Assembly (NCBI GenBank): GCA_021825295.1
Contig: JAKAHV010000022.1
Coordinates: 1-47,444 of the forward strand
Origin: Nitrospirota bacterium
GTDB taxonomy: Bacteria > Nitrospirota > Thermodesulfovibrionia > Thermodesulfovibrionales > JdFR-88
Length of the DNA: 47,444 nt
Direction of reading: 5' to 3'
Made by a program: the position numbers and the translations under genes. The notes beneath the pieces are model-generated. The model was not told where the DNA came from. It worked only from the letters and a program-made list of their open reading frames with translations, and searched no databases. Positions within the stretch are counted from its first letter, which is position 1; each line of letters starts with the position of its first letter. Shown piece by piece: positions 41,872-47,444 of the stretch.

Positions 41872-43633
41872 GATAAAAGTTTGCATGGGCACCGGCGGCA
41901 TCGCCGCGGGGGGCCAGGAGGTGCTTGACGCCTTCGAGCAGCAGCTCGGTCAGGCCGGCATTGCCGCCAGCCTCGATAAGAACTGCACAAGGCACAAGGT
42001 GGGCTGCAGGGGTTTTTGCTCCAGGGACGTCCTGGTGGATGTGATAATCGATGAGCACAGGACCACCTACCAGTACATAAAACCCGATATGGTCGCCAGG
42101 ATTGTGGAGGAGCACATCGTCGGGGGCGCGCCTGTTGCCGAGTGGGAGGTGAAGGAGGATTACCGCAGCTTCCATGACAGGCAGGTGAAGGTGGTGCTTT
42201 CCGACTGCGGAGAGATCGACCCCGAAGACATAGACGCCTACATGGACGGGGGAGGGTACGGGTCGGCCAGAAAAGCGCTGACCACGATGACCCCCGAGGA
42301 AATCATAGAGATTGTCAAGAAATCCGGCCTCAGGGGAAGGGGCGGCGCGGGTTTCCCAACCGGAGTGAAATGGGAGGCGGCAAGGAAACAGCCCCCGGGC
42401 CTGAAATATATCATCTGCAATGCCGACGAGGGGGACCCCGGCGCATTCATGGACCGCTCCGTTATCGAGGGCAATCCGCACGCGGTCCTGGAAGGGATGC
42501 TTGTGGCCGCTTACGCGGTCGGGGCGGAGGAAGGATACGTATACATAAGGGCGGAGTATCCGCTTGCGGTAGAAAGACTGAAGATAGCCATCGGGCAGGC
42601 CAGGGAAAGAAACCTGCTTGGCAGGAACATCATGGGGACGGGGCTGAACTTTGACGTGAAGGTGAAGCTCGGGGCCGGCGCCTTTGTCTGCGGCGAAGAG
42701 ACCGCGCTTATTGCGAGCATCGAGGGGCAGAGGGGCATGCCCAGGGCGAAGCCGCCGTTTCCGGTCGCCAGCGGCCTCTGGGGCAGGCCCACCGTGATAA
42801 ACAACGTGGAGACCCTGGCCAATATCCCGTACATAATAAGGCGCGGGGCGGACTGGTTCGCCTCCCTGGGCACCGAGAGGTCCAAGGGCACGAAGGTTTT
42901 CGCCCTGACCGGCAAGGTGAAGAACACCGGCCTCATAGAGGTCCCCATGGGGATGAGCATCAAGGACATCATCTTTTCCATCGGGGGAGGCATAGAGGGC
43001 GGCAAGAAATTCAAGGCCGTGCAGATGGGGGGCCCCTCCGGCGGCTGCATCCCGGAACACCTTGTCGGCGCCAGGATATGTTACGAAAACCTGATGAAGC
43101 TGGGGGCCATAGTGGGCTCCGGAGGCATGATCGTTCTGGATGAGGACGACTGCATGGTGAATGTCGCAAAGTACTTCCTCAATTTCACGCAGATGGAGTC
43201 GTGCGGGAAGTGCGTGCCGTGCCGCGTGGGGACAAAGAGGCTCTACGAGATACTGGACCGCATCACAAGCGGCGAGGGAAAGGAGAGCGACCTGGCGCTG
43301 CTGGAGAAGCTTTCAAAGGACGTCAAGTCGGCCTCCCTCTGCGGGCTCGGCCAGACCGCGCCGAACCCAGTATTGAGCACCCTGCAGTATTTCAGGCACG
43401 AGTACGAGGCGCACATACTGGAGAAGAAGTGTCCCGCCAAGGCATGCAAGGCGCTTATTACCTACCGGATACACGAGGAGTTCTGCCGGGGCTGCGGGGC
43501 CTGCATGAGGGTCTGCCCGGTGGGCGCCATCAGCGGCCGGAAGAAGACGCCCCATACATTGAACGCGGCCATATGCATCAAGTGCGGCAGTTGTTTCGAC
43601 ATTTGCAAGTTCAAGGCCGTGTCCAAAGAGTAG
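41846..43633 (+). CDS. NuoF-like NAD(P)H/FMN subunit (HndC/HydB type)
   Basis: 595 residues. The N-terminal [2Fe-2S] thioredoxin-like domain (C...CRGFCSRDVLVDV, about 1-90) is characteristic of HydB/HndC. It is followed by the flavin/NADH domain (GLRGRGGAGFPTGVKW, NADEGDPGAFMDR), the NuoF [4Fe-4S] site (MESCGKCVPCRVGTKR) and two C-terminal ferredoxin [4Fe-4S] motifs (CRGCGACMRVCP, CIKCGSCFDIC). This is the bifurcation-type subunit architecture. No hydrogenase or formate dehydrogenase catalytic subunit follows; fhs follows instead. Confidence 0.93.
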   Translation: MENNGEKIEIKVCMGTGGIAAGGQEVLDAFEQQLGQAGIAASLDKNCTRHKVGCRGFCSRDVLVDVIIDEHRTTYQYIKPDMVARIVEEHIVGGAPVAEWEVKEDYRSFHDRQVKVVLSDCGEIDPEDIDAYMDGGGYGSARKALTTMTPEEIIEIVKKSGLRGRGGAGFPTGVKWEAARKQPPGLKYIICNADEGDPGAFMDRSVIEGNPHAVLEGMLVAAYAVGAEEGYVYIRAEYPLAVERLKIAIGQARERNLLGRNIMGTGLNFDVKVKLGAGAFVCGEETALIASIEGQRGMPRAKPPFPVASGLWGRPTVINNVETLANIPYIIRRGADWFASLGTERSKGTKVFALTGKVKNTGLIEVPMGMSIKDIIFSIGGGIEGGKKFKAVQMGGPSGGCIPEHLVGARICYENLMKLGAIVGSGGMIVLDEDDCMVNVAKYFLNFTQMESCGKCVPCRVGTKRLYEILDRITSGEGKESDLALLEKLSKDVKSASLCGLGQTAPNPVLSTLQYFRHEYEAHILEKKCPAKACKALITYRIHEEFCRGCGACMRVCPVGAISGRKKTPHTLNAAICIKCGSCFDICKFKAVSKE

Positions 43634-43689
43634 CGGCAAAGGGTAAAAATTCCGCTAAAAATCACTTCGCAAGGAGGAGTTGAATAGAG

Positions 43690-45483
43690 ATGGCTACAAA
43701 AAGGGCCGCAAAAGCACCCGCAATGCCTGACCCGACTAAAAACCCCGACTGGAAGATCGCCGAAGAAGCGGAAAAGCACATGAAGACGGTCTATCAACTG
43801 GCCGAGGAGCTTGGCCTTGAAAAAGAGGAGCTCCTGCCCCACGGCCATTATGTCGCAAAACTGGATTTCAAGAAGATCACCGAGAGGCTGGCCAAAAAGC
43901 CGGACGCGAAGTACATCGACGTCACGGCCATAACGCCCACTCCGCTTGGAGAGGGCAAATCCACGACCACCATGGGGCTTACGGAAGGCATGGGCAAGCG
44001 CGGCAAGAGCGTCATCGCCGCGATAAGGCAGCCCTCCGGCGGACCGACGATGAACATAAAGGGCTCCGCCGCGGGCGGCGGGCTTTCCCAGTGCATTCCG
44101 CTTACGCCTTTTTCCCTCGGGCTCACGGGCGACATCAATGCCATCATGAATGCCCATAACCTGGCCATGGTGGCTCTGACCTCGCGCATGCAGCATGAGT
44201 TCAACTATGACGACGCCCAGCTTGCCAAGAGGAATTTAAAGAGGCTGAACATCGATCCCAGGAACGTCGAGATGAAGTGGATCATGGATTTTTGCGCCCA
44301 GTCGCTGAGGGACATCATCATAGGCATCGGCGGCAAGCAGGACGGCTTCATGATGAACTCCGGCTTCGCCATCGCGGTCTCCTCGGAGATAATGGCCATA
44401 CTGGCGGTGGCCAAGGACCTCAAGGACATGCGCGAGCGGATGGGCAGGATAATCGTCGCATACGACAAGAAGGGCAACCCCGTCACCACGGAGGACCTGG
44501 AGGTCGCGGGCGCGATGACCGCGTGGATGGTGGAGGCCCTGAATCCGAACCTCATGCAGACCATAGAGGGCCAGCCGGTGCTCGTCCACGCCGGGCCTTT
44601 TGCGAACATAGCCATAGGGCAGTCCTCCATCATAGCCGACAGGGTGGGCCTTAAACTCGCCGACTATCACATAACGGAAAGCGGGTTCGGCGCCGATATA
44701 GGCTTCGAGAAATTCTGGAACCTCAAATGCCGCTTCTCTGGGCTGAAGCCGCATGCCGCGGTTATCGTGGCCACCATAAGGGCTCTGAAATGCCACGGCG
44801 GCGCGCCCATACCGGTGCCTGGCAGGCCCATCCCGCCCGAGTACGGGAAGGAGAACGTGGGCTGGGTGGAGGCGGGCACGAATAACCTCGTGCATCACAT
44901 AAACACGGTGAAGAAGGCGGGCATCAACCCCGTCGTCTGCATAAACGCCTTCCACACGGACACCCCGAACGAGATAAAGGCCGTCAAGAGGCTTGCGGAG
45001 GCGGCGGGGGCGCGCGTGGCGGTATCCAGGCACTGGCAGTACGGTGGGGAGGGCGCCCTCGAGCTTGCGGACGCGGTAGTCGACGCGTGCAACGAGCCCA
45101 ACTCCTTCAAGTTCCTCTACGATCTGAAGACCCCGCTCAGGGAGCGCATCGAGCTTATTGCGCGGGAGGTCTACGGCGCCGATGGCGTTGACTACACGCC
45201 GGACGGGCTCGCCAAGGCAAAGCGCATTGAGGCCGACCCGAACCTCTCCAAGCTCGGCACCTGCATGGTAAAGACCCATCTGTCCCTCACGGACAACCCC
45301 AATATGAAGGGCGTGCCAAAGGGATGGAGGCTCCTTGTCCGGGACGTCCTGACCTATGGCGGAGCGGGCTTCGTGGTCCCGGTGGCGGGCGCGATCAAGC
45401 TCATGCCGGGCACCAGCTCCGATCCGGCTTACAGAAGGGTCGATGTGGATGTCAAGGCCGGCAGGGTGAAAGGCCTGTTTTAA
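43690..45483 (+). CDS. fhs: Formate-tetrahydrofolate ligase
   Basis: 597 residues against about 557 in typical bacteria; the extra lies at the N-terminus. P-loop TPLGEGKST (84-92) and family phrases [50 protein letters not shown] and [18 protein letters not shown]. Activates formate to 10-formyl-THF with ATP, the methyl-branch step of the Wood-Ljungdahl pathway. AAGGAGGAG precedes the start. It is 57 bases after the NuoF-like gene and probably in the same unit. Followed by an intrinsic terminator and a group II intron. Confidence 0.97.
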   Translation: MATKRAAKAPAMPDPTKNPDWKIAEEAEKHMKTVYQLAEELGLEKEELLPHGHYVAKLDFKKITERLAKKPDAKYIDVTAITPTPLGEGKSTTTMGLTEGMGKRGKSVIAAIRQPSGGPTMNIKGSAAGGGLSQCIPLTPFSLGLTGDINAIMNAHNLAMVALTSRMQHEFNYDDAQLAKRNLKRLNIDPRNVEMKWIMDFCAQSLRDIIIGIGGKQDGFMMNSGFAIAVSSEIMAILAVAKDLKDMRERMGRIIVAYDKKGNPVTTEDLEVAGAMTAWMVEALNPNLMQTIEGQPVLVHAGPFANIAIGQSSIIADRVGLKLADYHITESGFGADIGFEKFWNLKCRFSGLKPHAAVIVATIRALKCHGGAPIPVPGRPIPPEYGKENVGWVEAGTNNLVHHINTVKKAGINPVVCINAFHTDTPNEIKAVKRLAEAAGARVAVSRHWQYGGEGALELADAVVDACNEPNSFKFLYDLKTPLRERIELIAREVYGADGVDYTPDGLAKAKRIEADPNLSKLGTCMVKTHLSLTDNPNMKGVPKGWRLLVRDVLTYGGAGFVVPVAGAIKLMPGTSSDPAYRRVDVDVKAGRVKGLF

Positions 45484-45512
45484 AAGGCTTTAAGCTGAAA
45501 GGCAAAAATACG

Positions 45513-45545
45513 AAGGGCTTGAGGATGTCCTCAAGCCCTTTTTTT
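45513..45545 (+). terminator. Intrinsic terminator of fhs
   Basis: GGGCTTGAGGA pairs perfectly with TCCTCAAGCCC around a TG turn (extended by flanking AA/TT pairs), with seven T following. The intron 5' splice site follows the T-run directly. Confidence 0.92.
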
Positions 45546-47443
45546 GTGCGCCCGGCACGGGCGCATGCTTGACGGTGAAAGTCCGTTACGGAGGTTGATA
45601 GCGCCGACCGTTAGCCAAAGGCAAGGGTGTCCATCGCGAGGTGGAATCTGGAGGAAGCCGGCGGCAAAGCTCCGGTCCGAGGAACACGAACCGCATACGA
45701 GGCTTTTGCAGGCCGGGCGAGTTTGCAAAACAAAACGAAGCCCAAAGCTATCCGAGGTCTGTGGAGTAAATGCGGCGGATGTATGGAGCGAAGGCATGCG
45801 TCCTTACCCGGGGAGGTCTGGCTGGAATGCTGGGGACGTACTCTCGGAACCGGCATCCCTTGCAGCGATGCAAGGCTGAACGGCCAGAAGTCAGCAGAGG
45901 CCATAGTATCCCTTAGCAAGGGAGAAGGGCCGAACGTGAGGTTTCCCCAAGCTTGAGGAGACTGGCGGGCGATATGAAGAAAGCAGAAAATCACGTTAAT
46001 CGTGACCACCTCGAGGAAGCAGGAGTGGAACTCCGAGGTAATCGCGGGGAGCCGAGTATCGCCCCGGCGTCTGCAGGTGACGGGGGCGGGAGCGCGGTAG
46101 ACACCAGTAAACTGCTTGAGGGAATCCTTCACAGGGACAACCTGGACCTTGCCTATAAGCGGGTAAAGAAGAACGGTGGCAGTCATGGAATCGACGGGAT
46201 GCAGGTGGATGAACTTCTGCCCTACCTTCGGGAACATGGCGAAGCCGTCAGGCAGGCCATACTGGAGGGGAAGTACCGGCCGCAGCCCGTGCGAAGGGTG
46301 GAAATACCCAAGCCGGACGGCGGGATAAGGCTGCTGGGGATACCGACGGTGCTAGACCGGATGATACAGCAGGCGATAGCGCAGGTATTGACCCTTATGT
46401 TCGAGGGGGACTTTTCCGAATACAGCTACGGATTCCGGCCCGGACGCAACGCGCATCAGGCGGTACGCCAGGCGCGGAAATATATAAGCGAAGGGTGCAA
46501 AGCCGTAGTGGACATCGATTTGGAGAAGTTCTTTGACCGGGTCAACCACGACAAGCTGATGGGTCTGCTGTCCAGAAAGGTAGGCGACAAGCGGCTGCTC
46601 AGGCTGATACGGGCATATCTTGAAGCGGGAGTCATGCTTGGCGGACTGGTCTCGCCCACGGGGGAAGGAACTCCGCAGGGCGGGCCGCTCAGTCCGCTGC
46701 TGTCGAATGTAATGCTCCACGAGCTTGATAAGGAACTCGAAAGACGAGGCCACCGCTTTTGCCGTTATGCCGACGACTGCAACATTTACGTCAAAAGCAT
46801 ACGGGCAGGCCGGCGGGTAATGGCCGGAATAAGCGTGTTTCTTGAAGAGCGGCTGAAGCTGAAGGTCAACCGGAATAAAAGCGCGGTGGACTGTCCCCAG
46901 AGGCGGAAGTTTCTGGGTTTTTCCTTTTACCGGAAGGAAGGGGAAGTAAGGGTGAGAGTACACCCCAAAACCTTGGCACGGCTAAAGGACAGGATAAGGG
47001 CAATCACGGCAAGGAGCAAGGCACTGAGCATGGAAACGCGGATAAAGAAGCTCAACCAGACGGTTAAAGGATGGGTTGGGTATTTCTCCGTAGCGGATAT
47101 GCGAGGGCATTGCCATGGGCTTGATGAATGGATGAGAAGGCGTTTGCGCATTGCTATTGGAAGCAGTGGAAGAAAATCCGGACGAGGTATGACAACCTCA
47201 TGCGCCTCGGACTGGCCGACTGCAAGGCGTGGCAGTATGCCAATACAAGAAAAGGCTGCTGGCATATATCCAATAGCCCTGTCTTATCCACGACCCTGAA
47301 CAACGGTTACTTCCAGCGAGCAGGTCTTATAGGGCTTCTCGATGTTTACGGCTCTTATAACTTACGAACCGCCGTATGCCGAACGGCACGTACGGTGGTG
47401 TGAGAGGACGGCAGGCGAACTAATCGCCTGCCTCCTACTCGAT
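45546..47443 (+). mobile_element. Group IIC (bacterial class C) intron
   Basis: The 5' end GTGCGCCCGGCACGGG matches the class C start. Domain I-IV RNA runs 45546-45970. Domain V is at about 47366-47402 (ACCGCCGTATGCC/GGCACGTACGGTGGT) and domain VI at 47410-47432 (GGCAGGCGA/TCGCCTGCC around ACTAA). The 3' end reads CTACTCGAT. Insertion immediately after a terminator T-run is typical of this class. The intron is structurally complete within the window, but its maturase gene is frameshifted. Confidence 0.93.
45974..47403 (+). pseudogene. ltrA: Group II intron reverse transcriptase/maturase, one-base frameshift
   Basis: The first frame (to 47299) holds the reverse-transcriptase domain: GSHGIDGMQVDELLP, IPKPDGGIRLLGIPTVLDRMIQQA, YGFRPGRNAHQAV, VDIDLEKFFDRVNHD, GTPQGGPLSPLLSN and the catalytic FCRYADDCNIY. 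The maturase domain follows (KFLGFSFYR, LNQTVKGWVGYFSVADMR). After RRRLRI the sequence drops out of frame. The -1 frame then gives CYWKQWKKIRTRYDNLMRLGL...AWQYANTRKGCWHISNSPVLSTTLNN ending at 47403, the expected maturase C-terminus. One lost T near 47150-47153 explains it. Start ATG 45974 is preferred over TTG 45953. No endonuclease domain, as expected for class C. Confidence 0.9.
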
Positions 47444-47444
47444 T

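Noticed and set aside
45544-45956. Open frames in the first 400 bases of the intron
   Set aside because: This is the structured RNA (domains I-IV) of the group II intron. Reading frames there are incidental.

Overview
The window is a GC-rich bacterial chromosome segment. It combines core genes (rpsO, pnp, an M16 peptidase, a cysteine desulfurase, formate-tetrahydrofolate ligase) with anaerobe-type energy genes: NuoE/NuoF-like electron-bifurcation-type subunits, ADP-forming acyl-CoA synthetase, and a NapH-like ferredoxin membrane protein. Two reading frames contain an in-frame TGA exactly where the family has a functional cysteine, so the organism very probably uses selenocysteine. Frequent AGG (Arg) and ATA (Ile) codons, the Wood-Ljungdahl-type fhs and the selenoproteins suggest an anaerobic Nitrospirota or Desulfobacterota-like lineage. 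This placement is inference; no marker gene was compared.

Layout. 0.2-5.3 kb (minus strand): a secreted beta-propeller protein with one CxxCH haem motif, a YeeE/YedE sulfur-transport protein with Sec at its third conserved Cys site, an ABC-2 exporter pair, and a Sec-containing AhpC-type peroxiredoxin. 5.3-19.5 kb: NapH-like protein, a 202-bp MITE with terminal inverted repeats and an 8-bp target duplication, a Leu/Glu-type amino-acid dehydrogenase with a P-type ATPase, then a minus-strand operon E1alpha-E1beta-E2-ACS alpha-ACS beta. The operon could turn amino-acid-derived 2-oxo acids into acyl-CoA and then into acid plus ATP. Two small Cys-rich secreted proteins, a Yip1-like membrane protein and a three-gene toxin-antitoxin locus follow.

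19.53-36.07 kb is an integrated element of about 16.5 kb. It is bounded by identical 45-bp direct repeats derived from the 3' part of tRNA-Arg(ACG). The intact tRNA lies at the right end next to a tyrosine integrase whose last codons read through the att site. Cargo: a primase-helicase of the AEP-TOTE type, an IS110/IS1111-type insertion sequence with subterminal inverted repeats and a structured 3' non-coding region (candidate bridge RNA), and a type I restriction-modification operon (hsdM-hsdS-X-Y-fic-hsdR). The operon contains an undescribed two-gene unit (316-aa soluble protein plus 160-aa membrane protein), a Fic protein and an HsdS with a long extra C-terminal domain. A small convergent ORF beside fic carries a Fic-inhibitor-like motif. 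A sigma-like protein, an unknown protein, micro-ORFs and iteron-like repeats precede the integrase.

36.1-47.4 kb: tRNA-Arg promoter, rpsO-pnp, M16 peptidase, convergent cysteine desulfurase, nuoE-nuoF-fhs. Immediately after the fhs terminator T-run lies a complete group IIC (bacterial class C) intron whose reverse transcriptase/maturase gene carries a one-base frameshift near its end. The strongest novelty candidates are the Sec form of YeeE/YedE, the two-gene unit inside the type I RM operon, the Fic-associated small ORF, the MITE, and the IS1111 element with its non-coding RNA region.
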